From Candidatus Saccharimonadota bacterium (GTDB lineage Bacteria > Patescibacteriota > Saccharimonadia > Saccharimonadales > Saccharimonadaceae): DNA of 64,000 nucleotides. The notes beneath the pieces are model-generated. The model had not been told where the DNA came from and did not search any database. It saw only the letters and a program-made list of their open reading frames with translations. The first letter of the stretch is position 1. Every line of letters begins with the position of its first letter. This document shows positions 43,332-52,032 of the stretch, piece after piece. The stretch covers positions 38,073 through 102,072 of the forward strand of contig JAFWLS010000018.1 of the NCBI GenBank assembly GCA_017514045.1. The letters run 5' to 3'. The position numbers and the translations under genes are program-made.

Positions 43332-44549
43332 ATGGACGAAACCGTTAGATACGCCGTAGGGCTTGATATAGGAACAGAAAACGTAAGAGCTGTAGTCGCC
43401 AGCGTCTCCAAAGATGGTAAGGCGTCAGTAGTAGGCTACAACGAGGCGAAGAACTCTGGCATGCGTAAAGGCATTCTTGCTAATCTAGCCGGTCCAGCAG
43501 ATGCTGTCGATCGTATGCTCGGTGAAGTAGAACGCATGTCGGGTTACGAAATCCATTCCGCTGTCGTCTCTATTAATGGTTCTCAAATCTTAACTACCAA
43601 AACTGAAGGCATGATAGCCGTCGGCACAGGTGATCATGAGATCAATGAAGAAGACCTTTACCGAGTTGAAGACGTCGCCGTTACCGGTCGCGTCCCAGCC
43701 AACCGTGAAATACTCGATGTAATCCCATTCGGATATTCTATCGATGGCGGAGAAGCCGTTCGTGATCCTCTTGGCATGACTGGAGCTCGTCTAGAAATGA
43801 AAGCCAGTGTGGTCTCTGCCTTGCAGCCAAATTGCGACAATCTTCGTCGTTCTCTAGAAGGAGCAAAAGTCTCCGCCGAACGCTTAATTCCCTCTGTTGT
43901 AGCTTCCGCTCACGCCGTTCTTAATGAACGCCAAAAAGAAAACGGCGTAGCCGTTATCGACTTAGGCGCCGCCACGACATCCGTTGCCGTATACGAAGAA
44001 GGCGACCTACAATATGTCGGCGTTGTGCCAGCTGGGTCAAATAATATTACTAATGATCTAGCTATTTGCCTAGAAATAAATACCGAAGTTGCAGACGAAA
44101 TCAAAAAACGTCATATCACCGGCGCTTTCTCAAACGAAAAAGATATTACCCTAAAAGTCAATCGCGAAGAATTCACTTTTAAACGCGAACGCGTCAACGA
44201 AGTCGTTAAAGCCCGTCTCGCCGAAATCTTTGATAAAGTCAAAAAAGAACTTCGCACCGCTGGTTACGAAAAACGCCTGCCTGAAGGAGCCGTCCTCGTA
44301 GGCGGCGGAGCCAAAATGCGCGATCTTGAACTGTTCGCCAAAGAAGCTCTCGAAATGAGCGTTCGCATTGGTTCTCCTAAAAACCTCGGCGGCGTTGGTA
44401 CCTCTATCGAAAAACCAGAATACTCTGCTGCCGTGGGTCTCATGCTTCTCGCCGTCGAAAACGAAGGCCGTCCGTCCACGCAAACGTCCAAAAAATCCCA
44501 AACTTCGGGCGGATTCTTAAAAAAATTATTCAAAAAATTCAAATTTTAA
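43332..44549 (+). CDS. ftsA: Cell division protein FtsA
   Basis: A 405-residue actin-like protein that tethers FtsZ to the membrane. Actin-fold motifs are 'AVGLDIGTENVRAVVA', 'VAVIDLGAATTSVAVYEEG' and 'AVLVGGGAKMRDLE'; an SHS2-type insertion starts near residue 85. The C-terminal amphipathic helix 'GGFLKKLFKKFKF' is the membrane anchor. A TGC-TAAGAT -10 (hexamer 43320-43325) is 6 bp before the ATG, so leaderless. ftsZ does not follow; map converges from the right. FtsA is unusual in being a lone gene here. Confidence 0.93.
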   Translation: MDETVRYAVGLDIGTENVRAVVASVSKDGKASVVGYNEAKNSGMRKGILANLAGPADAVDRMLGEVERMSGYEIHSAVVSINGSQILTTKTEGMIAVGTGDHEINEEDLYRVEDVAVTGRVPANREILDVIPFGYSIDGGEAVRDPLGMTGARLEMKASVVSALQPNCDNLRRSLEGAKVSAERLIPSVVASAHAVLNERQKENGVAVIDLGAATTSVAVYEEGDLQYVGVVPAGSNNITNDLAICLEINTEVADEIKKRHITGAFSNEKDITLKVNREEFTFKRERVNEVVKARLAEIFDKVKKELRTAGYEKRLPEGAVLVGGGAKMRDLELFAKEALEMSVRIGSPKNLGGVGTSIEKPEYSAAVGLMLLAVENEGRPSTQTSKKSQTSGGFLKKLFKKFKF

Positions 44550-44551
44550 GT

Positions 44552-45304
44552 TTAATCTGGAAGAGTTAGTACTTCGTAACCGTCTTCCGTCACCAAAACA
44601 GTGTGTTCGCAGTGGCACCCAATACTACCATCTTTTAATTTGGCTGTCCATCCATCTGTTTTATCCACATAGTTCTTTGGCTTACCAAGACAGCTCATCG
44701 GCTCAATGCAAATTGTGTCTCCAGCTTTCAATCTATAACCATGTCCCTTTTTCCCGAAGTTAGGCACCTCCGGATCTTCGTGCATTTCCTTCCCTATTCC
44801 ATGCCCAACATAATTTTCTATAACACCTAATTTACCAGCACGAAGCACTTTTTCTACAGCAAAACCGACATCACCAAGGTGCGCCCCAGATTTAACTTGT
44901 TCTATACCTTCCCACATAGCAGATTCTGTCACAGAAATCATCTTTTTTACGGCTGGATTGCCTTTATCGCCCACAATCATTGTAAAAGCAGAGTCTGTAA
45001 AGTATCCCTTATAGTAAATATCAAGATCGAACGAGACCTTATCACCCTCTTCGAAGGGCTCATCATTTGGAGCGCCATGCACCAAAGCATCATTCACTGA
45101 AATGCATATAGCGCCGGGAAATTTCTCGCCTTTTGGTAGCATATCATATGCCACCCCAGCTCCTCGTTTCACAATCTCCGCTCTGACCCAAGCATCTACC
45201 TCTTTACCAGTCATCCCAGGTTTTACATATTCCTTGAGATCTCGAAGAAGATTACCTAAAATCTTCCCGCCTTCACGCATTGCTCTAATTTTTTGTTCAT
45301 CCAT
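44552..45304 (-). CDS. map: Methionine aminopeptidase
   Basis: A 250-residue type I enzyme that removes initiator methionine. The metal-binding residues are seen in 'VSFDLDIYYKGYFTDSAFT', 'VGHGIGKEMHEDPEVPNFG', 'ICIEPM' and 'CEHTVLVTEDG'. It lacks the N-terminal zinc-finger extension. A TATAAT lies 11 bp before the ATG. It works after the deformylase encoded at 50308. Confidence 0.96.
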   Translation of the reverse strand: MDEQKIRAMREGGKILGNLLRDLKEYVKPGMTGKEVDAWVRAEIVKRGAGVAYDMLPKGEKFPGAICISVNDALVHGAPNDEPFEEGDKVSFDLDIYYKGYFTDSAFTMIVGDKGNPAVKKMISVTESAMWEGIEQVKSGAHLGDVGFAVEKVLRAGKLGVIENYVGHGIGKEMHEDPEVPNFGKKGHGYRLKAGDTICIEPMSCLGKPKNYVDKTDGWTAKLKDGSIGCHCEHTVLVTEDGYEVLTLPD

Positions 45305-45356
45305 AACAAACCTATATTATATACTAAATATGTTTTGTATTCAATCTAACATTTTT

Positions 45357-45938
45357 TTATACACGCTTTGCGTGTCGCAACGTGCGTTGTCGCTGAATTC
45401 TACGTGCTGGTATTCGTCCACGAAACAGCTCGCGTTCCAACCGCTTAGTCACCGCTTCAACACTCCCGACACCAGAAACACGTTTGACCTTCACGCCTTT
45501 CTTCTCAAGTTCGCGCACAATACCTTTAAGATTCTTCTCAACCACCTCAAACCTTCTTTCTACCGCCTCTCTTGTGTCGTCCTCTCTTCCACGCGCCATA
45601 ATCCTGATTAGCAGTTCATCCTTAGGAACATCTAAGATGGCCACCTTCTTTATGCTGTCTGCCAAATCATCGGATATCATTTTAGCTTGAGCTATATCTC
45701 TAGGGAATCCGTCCAAAATTACATCTTTTCCCCCCGCCCTTATCTCTTGTATTTTTTCATTCATAATATCAACCACCACCTTGTCATCAACTAGCTCGCC
45801 CTTCTCAAGAATTTTATCGAACTTACCAGTGTCTCTAAGCACCTGACCTACCGAAAGCCATACCATCCCATATTTCTTTGCCAAAATCTGGCCTTGCGTA
45901 CTTTTTCCACTCCCCGCTAATCCAAATAATATAACCAT
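45357..45938 (-). CDS. adk: Adenylate kinase family protein
   Basis: A 193-residue nucleoside monophosphate kinase (ATP + AMP to 2 ADP). P-loop 'LFGLAGSGKSTQGQ', NMP-binding 'LSVGQVLRD', and 'DVILDGFPRD' are present. The LID region is short ('ARGREDDTREAVERRF'), as in LID-less forms. The C-terminus is unusually basic ('RIPARRIQRQRTLRHAKRV'). TGA-TATAAT is 6 bp before the ATG, predicting a leaderless mRNA. Confidence 0.9.
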   Translation of the reverse strand: MVILFGLAGSGKSTQGQILAKKYGMVWLSVGQVLRDTGKFDKILEKGELVDDKVVVDIMNEKIQEIRAGGKDVILDGFPRDIAQAKMISDDLADSIKKVAILDVPKDELLIRIMARGREDDTREAVERRFEVVEKNLKGIVRELEKKGVKVKRVSGVGSVEAVTKRLERELFRGRIPARRIQRQRTLRHAKRV

Positions 45939-45965
45939 AAGCTCATTATATCATAATAAAGAAAC

Positions 45966-45992
45966 AAAAAATCGCCCTCAGGCGATTTCTTT
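45966..45992 (-). terminator. rpsU terminator
   Basis: AAATCGCC, loop CTCA, GGCGATTT (45969-45988), with a run of T on the minus strand. Confidence 0.9.
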
Positions 45993-45994
45993 AT

Positions 45995-46213
45995 TTAGCG
46001 GAGACCAAGTTTAATCTTCTCGGTCTTTTCCGCTTTACGTGCCTCACGAAGGATAGCCTTAATTCTGCGCTCGCGTTTTGAAATTGGCTTAGAAAAACGA
46101 AGCTGCGCTTTCGCCTGTGGCATCACACCACTTTGAAGAACCTTACGATTAAACCGACGAATGATGTTTTCGTTCGCCTCAGACTGATCTTTTCTAGTAA
46201 CTTTAATTGCCAT
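45995..46213 (-). CDS. rpsU: 30S ribosomal protein S21
   Basis: A 72-residue basic protein, bS21, which sits near the anti-Shine-Dalgarno end of 16S rRNA. 'RKDQSEANENIIRRFNRKVLQSGVM' in parts and the Arg/Lys-rich helix 'SKRERRIKAILREARKAEK' are typical. The presence of bS21 fits the retained Shine-Dalgarno use inside operons. GG-TATAAT lies about 10 bp before the ATG. Confidence 0.95.
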   Translation of the reverse strand: MAIKVTRKDQSEANENIIRRFNRKVLQSGVMPQAKAQLRFSKPISKRERRIKAILREARKAEKTEKIKLGLR

Positions 46214-46245
46214 ATTGCCCTATATTATACCAAATTTCCTCCAGT

Positions 46246-47892
46246 TTAACAACCCCTTAAATCTACTATCCTGCCTTCGACACTTCTAAGCCCATTCCAT
46301 TCATTTTCTTCCACGCGCATCAAGATATCCAACCTTTCCCCGTTCTCTATCTTTCGCCAGTTCTCAGGAGCATAAAAAGCCATCAGTTTCATCATTTTTC
46401 CATCCTTACCCATAATTAGCAATCTTAAATGTTGAGCCTCTGCACCCAATAACCTCTTATCTAACACCAAAACGTGAGTCAATCCAAACACCGGAACCTC
46501 ATTCCCAACACCAAAAGGTTCTAAGTTACTTAGCTCCTCTAGGAAGTCTAGTGTAAATCCTCCTAACTCACTCGTCTCTAAATCAGCCTGCGTCGCTAGA
46601 TAATGTTCTTGATCATCCAGATTGAGCGAACGATAGTACTCATTCATTTCCTTTTGAAAATCATCCAGTTTCTCCTCCGACACCTTTACTCCAGCCGCCC
46701 CTGCGTGACCACCGCCACCGACAATAGTCCCTTCGCAAGCCTTTAGCGCATCCGCCAAGCTAAAATCTCCAAAACTACGCCCTGAGCCTTTGAGGATTCC
46801 GCTCTCTGTTTTCGAGAAAACGAACGCCGGGCGTCTATATTCCTCCACTAGCTTACCGGCGATAATTCCCAATATTCCTTCGTGCCATTTGCCGACAGTC
46901 ACCAAAACAGGGTCTTCAGAAACACCTCGTTCTTCAAATTCGCGCATAGCCGCCATTTGCTGATTCTTGCGTTCTGTATTCAACCTCTCTAACTCTTCCG
47001 CCAGTCTAGCAGCCTCAGTTCTACTTGTAGTTTGGAGCAGATTCAATGCAATATTTGCGCTAGCCATCCGTCCCGCAGCATTCAACCTCGGACCTATTTG
47101 AAACCCTATTGTTTCAGCATTTATCCTAGTCGTTTTTGACACTCTTATCAGCTCCTTCAATCCCGCACTACGCGTCTTTTTAAGCACTCTCATACCATAA
47201 AAACACAATATTCTATTGACAATATTCATTCGCATACTATCACATATAGTCCCAATCAATACTAAATCTAACAACCATTTCTCCTGCCCCGCCTTCACCA
47301 TACCATCCTCTACCATACCCCTAACCAGCATAAATGCTACGCCTACTCCCGCCAATTCTCTAAGATCCATCAATTCATCAACATATTTATCAAAATCTTT
47401 TATCAATTTCTGTATATCCCGTCGCTTCGGATTCACCACTGCGACCGCTTTAGGCAATTCTGCCGCACATTCGTGATGATCTGTCACGATCGTATCTATA
47501 TCGTTATCTTTTAATTCCTGGACAATCTCTTTATTCCCGCTTCCGCAGTCAACAGTTATCACTAATTTTGCGCCTATTTCTTTAGCTCGTTCAACAATCT
47601 TTTCGCTCATTCCGTATCCATCTTTGAATCTGTCGGGGAGCATTATCTCTACGTCATTCAACCCGGCCATCTCTAATGCTCTTTTCATTACCGTGCTCGC
47701 AGTCACACCATCTGCATCATAATCACCGTATAGTATTATCACTTCTTTGTTTTTTATAGCCTTCTTGATCCTCTCTATTGCTTTTTTCGCATCTGGAAGC
47801 AACCATGGACTCGGGAGATTCTCGTATTTAGGTCTCAAAAAGCTCTCTGAAAAACCTCGTTTTTTCACGAGCTCATCAAACAATCTAGACAC
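46246..47892 (-). CDS. recJ: Single-stranded-DNA exonuclease RecJ
   Basis: A 548-residue 5'-3' exonuclease of the DHH superfamily for repair and recombination. 'YGDYDADGVTAST' and 'VTDHHECAAELP' are the DHH motifs; 'GRMASANIAL' and the DHHA1 'GGGGHAGAAGVKV' follow, then an OB-fold domain at ~450-545. It begins 2 bp after the stop of the winged-helix gene, so the two form one operon. Confidence 0.95.
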   Translation of the reverse strand: MSRLFDELVKKRGFSESFLRPKYENLPSPWLLPDAKKAIERIKKAIKNKEVIILYGDYDADGVTASTVMKRALEMAGLNDVEIMLPDRFKDGYGMSEKIVERAKEIGAKLVITVDCGSGNKEIVQELKDNDIDTIVTDHHECAAELPKAVAVVNPKRRDIQKLIKDFDKYVDELMDLRELAGVGVAFMLVRGMVEDGMVKAGQEKWLLDLVLIGTICDSMRMNIVNRILCFYGMRVLKKTRSAGLKELIRVSKTTRINAETIGFQIGPRLNAAGRMASANIALNLLQTTSRTEAARLAEELERLNTERKNQQMAAMREFEERGVSEDPVLVTVGKWHEGILGIIAGKLVEEYRRPAFVFSKTESGILKGSGRSFGDFSLADALKACEGTIVGGGGHAGAAGVKVSEEKLDDFQKEMNEYYRSLNLDDQEHYLATQADLETSELGGFTLDFLEELSNLEPFGVGNEVPVFGLTHVLVLDKRLLGAEAQHLRLLIMGKDGKMMKLMAFYAPENWRKIENGERLDILMRVEENEWNGLRSVEGRIVDLRGC

Positions 47893-47894
47893 AA

Positions 47895-48194
47895 CTATCC
47901 TATAGTTTTATTAGGTTTATTACTTGCCGACATCTGTTGGCTTTTGATTACCATGCTTTGAAGTTCTTTAAGAATTGGGAACTGTTTATTAGTTTGGTAG
48001 ATCTTGGAATTCCCTTTCTTCGATACAATCAAAAACTTCCCTTTTTCTAACCGATTCAGTTCGCGCTGAATATTGCCGGGGTCTTCTTTGATCAATTTAG
48101 CCAAGCCTCTCACATGCGTCTTAAAATCCGGGTACTTCGCAAATACCACCAAAATCTTCCTTCGAACTCTCGAAGTTATAAACACATCTAACAT
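47895..48194 (-). CDS. Winged-helix transcription regulator
   Basis: 99 residues with an ArsR/MarR-like winged helix: 'SRVRRKILVVFAKYPD', 'LAKLIKEDPGNIQRELNRLEKGKFL', 'KKGNSKIYQTNKQFP'. There are no metal-binding cysteines, so metal sensing is unlikely. The gene is upstream of recJ in the same operon and divergent from priA, 116 bp away, so it may control either or both (inference). AGAGAGGT acts as Shine-Dalgarno. Confidence 0.75.
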   Translation of the reverse strand: MLDVFITSRVRRKILVVFAKYPDFKTHVRGLAKLIKEDPGNIQRELNRLEKGKFLIVSKKGNSKIYQTNKQFPILKELQSMVIKSQQMSASNKPNKTIG

Positions 48195-48297
48195 TACTCT
48201 TCTACCTCTCTCATACTCACACCATTATAGACTAGAAGAGTTTTTTTTACAATACCTTACTTCTGTAAAGACGCCGTTTTGCTCAGAGGCCACGTGC

Positions 48298-48310
48298 TAT
48301 AATAACATAG
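48298..48310 (+). promoter_or_regulatory. priA leaderless promoter
   Basis: GTGC-TATAAT with hexamer at 48298-48303, 7 bp before the ATG at 48311. Confidence 0.7.
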
Positions 48311-50284
48311 ATGTATTACGAAATAATACCCAGCAAAATCTTCCGCAATAATTCTGGTATTCTTACCTATTTTTCTGAAACCGAGTTACGACCCGGCCAC
48401 ATCGTTATTGTTCCTCTCGGGCATAGCTCCTGCGTAGGAATAGTCATCAAGAAAGTAAAAAAGCCAAGCTTCACCTGTAAAACTATCACTAAACTCCTAT
48501 ATGAAACTCCGCTTCCACTACACCTCATCAAATCAGCTCTCTGGCTCTCCTCGTATTATCTCTCTCCTCTTCCCTCCTGCGTTTCGCTACTCCTTCCAAT
48601 TGGAATCGAAAAGAACCGGCGCCAAAAATCTAGATCACACTACGGCACAGTCCAATCTAAACTACTCCGGACGCAAGACGGTATTCCTATCGAGCCCCCT
48701 CTTAATTCCGCTCAACAAAAAGCTCTCAGCAAACTAAAAAACATATCAAACAATACCAAACTCCTCTTTGGCATCACTGGGTCAGGCAAAACAAATATCT
48801 ACTTAAAACTCGCTGCCGAATCTATATCTCAGGGAAAATCAGTCATCCTCTTAGTCCCAGAGATAGCCCTCACTTCTCAACTCGTTCGAATATTCGAATC
48901 TACTTTTTCACGTCAGATTATTCTAATGCATTCTAAACAGACCGAATCTGAGCGCCACCTTATCTGGCAATCATTATTAAATTCCACCGAACCACAAATA
49001 GTCATTGGCCCTCGATCTGCACTCCTTGCTCCATTAAGGAATCTCGGCCTCATCATTATCGATGAAGCTCACGAATCATCCTATTATCAAGAAAATCCTC
49101 CTAAATATTCCGCGCTCCGTCTTGCCTCTTTTCTTGCTGGTACACTCAACATTACCTGTCTCCTTGGTTCTGCCACCCCACTAGTATCCGACTACTATAT
49201 TGCTAAAACCAAAAACTCCCTTATCGCCCTCACCGAAAAGGCTAAACAAACAGCTATTATCCCAAACATCAAAATCATCAATTTTACTTCACGCGAGTCT
49301 TTTACGAAAAATCGTTATTTTTCCGACCCACTCATCCAAGTCATTACTTCAAACCTTGCTAATGATCAGCAAACATTAATCTACCACAATCGCCGCGGCT
49401 CTGCACCTATTACAATATGCGAGAAATGCGGCTGGCAAGCTCTCTGTCCAAATTGCCTTCTCCCGCTCACACTTCACTCAGACTCTTTTTCGCTTATCTG
49501 TCATACCTGTGGCCATACAGAAAAAACACCCATCTCGTGTCCGGAATGCCACCATCCCTCTATACTTCATAAAGGTTTCGGTACGAAATTACTCGAAGCA
49601 GAGTTAAGAAAACTTTTTCCGGACGCCTCAATTGCGCGATTTGATGCCGATAACAAAAAAACTGAGTCTCTAGACGCCCTCTACGACGAAGTTAAAAACG
49701 GAAATATCAAGATTATTATCGGCACACAAACCGTCTCCCGAGGCTTAGATCTCCCCCATTTAGCCTCTATTGGCATTGTCCAGGCCGACTCTGGTCTATC
49801 GCTACCGGACTATTCCGCTGAGGAAAAAACGTTCGAGCTTCTCACTCAAGTCATTGGCCGCGTGGGTCGTGGTCACCTTGATACAGCTTCCGTCGTCATT
49901 CAAACATATCAACCAGATTCACCAGTTATCCAACTTGCGACGAAATCTGACTACCTCAATTTCAGCGACTACCTACTTAAAAAGCGCCGCGCCAGCCATC
50001 TACCGCCATTTACTTATCTTGCCAAACTCTCAGTCACCTACAAGACAGAACAAACTACAATTAATAAAATTCGCGCTCTCTCATCAAAACTTACCAATAA
50101 AATTAAACAAATGCACCTCTCATCTATCACCATTTCCCAACCCATGCCATGCTTTCACGAACACACTCCGTCTGGTTATTCCTGGCAGCTCATTCTCAAA
50201 TCTACATCAAGGGCTAATTTAATCAAATTATTAAATGACACCGATAATGTTAAAATATCCTTAGACCCACCGTCATTATTATAA
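48311..50284 (+). CDS. priA: Primosomal replication helicase PriA
   Basis: A 657-residue protein that restarts collapsed forks. Walker A is in 'LFGITGSGKTNIYLK', DEAH box in 'IIIDEAHESSYYQ', motif VI-like in 'QVIGRVGRG'. Eight zinc-binding cysteines are kept (~370-415): 'CEKCG', 'CPNC', 'CHTCG', 'CPECHH'. The N-terminal DNA-binding domain is present. Predicted leaderless; def follows after 23 bp. Confidence 0.95.
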   Translation: MYYEIIPSKIFRNNSGILTYFSETELRPGHIVIVPLGHSSCVGIVIKKVKKPSFTCKTITKLLYETPLPLHLIKSALWLSSYYLSPLPSCVSLLLPIGIEKNRRQKSRSHYGTVQSKLLRTQDGIPIEPPLNSAQQKALSKLKNISNNTKLLFGITGSGKTNIYLKLAAESISQGKSVILLVPEIALTSQLVRIFESTFSRQIILMHSKQTESERHLIWQSLLNSTEPQIVIGPRSALLAPLRNLGLIIIDEAHESSYYQENPPKYSALRLASFLAGTLNITCLLGSATPLVSDYYIAKTKNSLIALTEKAKQTAIIPNIKIINFTSRESFTKNRYFSDPLIQVITSNLANDQQTLIYHNRRGSAPITICEKCGWQALCPNCLLPLTLHSDSFSLICHTCGHTEKTPISCPECHHPSILHKGFGTKLLEAELRKLFPDASIARFDADNKKTESLDALYDEVKNGNIKIIIGTQTVSRGLDLPHLASIGIVQADSGLSLPDYSAEEKTFELLTQVIGRVGRGHLDTASVVIQTYQPDSPVIQLATKSDYLNFSDYLLKKRRASHLPPFTYLAKLSVTYKTEQTTINKIRALSSKLTNKIKQMHLSSITISQPMPCFHEHTPSGYSWQLILKSTSRANLIKLLNDTDNVKISLDPPSLL

Positions 50285-50307
50285 ATATGCTATAATATAT
50301 ATAATAT

Positions 50308-50883
50308 ATGGAAATAATCACGACCCCTGACCCGCGTCTTCGCACTAAATGCCATAAGGTCAATAAAATCACTCCTGAAATCTCCGATATTATCAATAAA
50401 ATGCGCGAGGCTTCTCTTGAATGGGAAAAATCTCACCCATACGAATTATCTGCTGCTATGGCCGCTCCCCAGTTAGGCTTTAATCGTCGCATTATTATTA
50501 TCCGTGACGACCTCGATGACAAAAAAAATCTCAATTTCACTGCTCTTGTTGACCCAGAAGTCATCAAAACCGAAGGTGTGGTTAAGAAAGATTATGAAGG
50601 ATGCCTCTCTGTTCCTTCTATCTATGGGCTCGTTCCTCGTCCCACAAAAGTCAAAATCAAGGCTCTGCTCGAAGATGGTACCCCTGTCCGTATCAAAGCC
50701 GAAGATTCTCTCGCGCGCACGCTTCTCCATGAAATCGACCATTTAGACGGAATTCTCTTTATAGATCACATTAAAAACGACGAGAAAGCCTTCTTTCGCA
50801 TGAACGACAAAGGCGACCTTGAACCGGTCGATTATCTAACCGACATCAAGGGCAATGCTGATCTCTGGGGTGACGATGACTAA
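50308..50883 (+). CDS. def: Peptide deformylase
   Basis: A 191-residue enzyme that removes the formyl group from new proteins. Motif 1 'AMAAPQLGF', motif 2 'EGCLSVP', and motif 3 'HEIDHLDG' are all intact, giving Cys and two His metal ligands. TGC-TATAAT lies at 50291-50296, so the leader would be ~5 nt. Its stop overlaps the fmt start. def and fmt together run the formyl cycle. Confidence 0.96.
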   Translation: MEIITTPDPRLRTKCHKVNKITPEISDIINKMREASLEWEKSHPYELSAAMAAPQLGFNRRIIIIRDDLDDKKNLNFTALVDPEVIKTEGVVKKDYEGCLSVPSIYGLVPRPTKVKIKALLEDGTPVRIKAEDSLARTLLHEIDHLDGILFIDHIKNDEKAFFRMNDKGDLEPVDYLTDIKGNADLWGDDD

Positions 50884-51703
50884 GCCAGAAGTAATCTTCT
50901 TCGGGAATGGTCCTCTTGCCAAATATACACTCGAAGTTATTACTCCGTCCGCTAATATCATTTTTCATGCCAAGAACAAAGAAGATTTAGAAACCGTAAA
51001 ATCTATAAAAATAGAGCATCCAAATGCCATCGGCATTCTAGCTTCATTCGGCGTACTCATCAAATCCGACTGTCTAGACTTGTTTGAACCAGAAGGCATT
51101 CTAAACATCCATCCTTCTCTGCTCCCGTCCTATCGCGGAGCCTCACCTATCGAATCTGCTATTCTCGCCGGCGACACCGATTTTTCGGTATCTATAATGA
51201 AACTCGTCAAAGCCATGGATGCCGGTCCTATTTACCATCAAGAAACTCTTAGAAACCCCGTACTCGATAAAGATAAGCTATACAAGGCACTTGCCACCGC
51301 CGGCTCCACTTGGTTAGTAAATAATCTTGCAAACTTCAAACAGTTCCATACCACGGCCAACCAAAACCTATTTCCAGAGTATCACATCCAAGATGATTCT
51401 AAGGCTACTTTCACCGCAAAGCTAGAAAAATCACAATCCCAACTCACACCAGAGCTCGATTCTGCCAGTACTACCCTACGCAAAATCATTGCCTTCCAAG
51501 GTTATCCCAAACCAAAATACAACTTTTTTGGCTACGACGTCATCATCCTATCTGCGCATCTCGAGTCATCTTATCCTGACAATTCCAAAAAATTATCTAT
51601 CAAGTGCGCCGACAATCAATATGTTGTAGTTGACTACCTTCAACCACTCTCACGTAAACCGATGGACGCAAATTCATTTCTAAACGGCATTAAAAACAAA
51701 TAA
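50876..51703 (+). CDS. fmt: Methionyl-tRNA formyltransferase
   Basis: A ~275-residue enzyme that formylates Met-tRNA for initiation. 'FGVLIKSDCLDLF', 'NIHPSLLPSYRGASPIESAI' and 'MDAGPIYHQE' carry the catalytic Asn, His and Asp. The C-terminal OB-like domain is shortened. I chose ATG 50876, which overlaps the end of def by 8 bp, instead of an upstream in-frame start. Confidence 0.93.
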   Translation: MTKPEVIFFGNGPLAKYTLEVITPSANIIFHAKNKEDLETVKSIKIEHPNAIGILASFGVLIKSDCLDLFEPEGILNIHPSLLPSYRGASPIESAILAGDTDFSVSIMKLVKAMDAGPIYHQETLRNPVLDKDKLYKALATAGSTWLVNNLANFKQFHTTANQNLFPEYHIQDDSKATFTAKLEKSQSQLTPELDSASTTLRKIIAFQGYPKPKYNFFGYDVIILSAHLESSYPDNSKKLSIKCADNQYVVVDYLQPLSRKPMDANSFLNGIKNK

Positions 51704-51727
51704 TCCGCGTAGGCGCCACAATATCCG

Positions 51728-52018
51728 TTAGCCAAGTATTTTATCTCTATTTCTTGAAATTTCGTTCTTAAAATCTTCAATCGTTTTATTAACTATTTCT
51801 CTATAGTTCGGTTTATTCTCGTTCAGCCACTTCTCAGTCTCTTCGTCCGTTTTCGCATTTTCGAACTCTTGCATCTTCTCCTCCGTCATACCGCTAGCTA
51901 TTTCTTCGCCGACGCGGACTTCCAATTCTTCCTGCGCGTACTCCAAAAAAACCCTTTTCTGTTCTTCCGGCATCACCGAGAGCCCCACTTCTCTTAGAAA
52001 TTTCTCATCAACCTCCAT
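51728..52018 (-). CDS. Small acidic DUF5663-like protein
   Basis: 96 residues: 'DEKFLREVGLSVMPEEQKRVFLEYAQEELEVRVGEEIA' pattern (read in parts) matches the DUF5663 type, which is common in CPR bacteria. It is followed by a Glu/Asn/Lys-rich end. It lies 14 bp after infB on the same strand and is probably cotranscribed. No known function. Compare with 42282. Confidence 0.65.
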   Translation of the reverse strand: MEVDEKFLREVGLSVMPEEQKRVFLEYAQEELEVRVGEEIASGMTEEKMQEFENAKTDEETEKWLNENKPNYREIVNKTIEDFKNEISRNRDKILG

Positions 52019-52032
52019 TTTGCCTCCTACTT

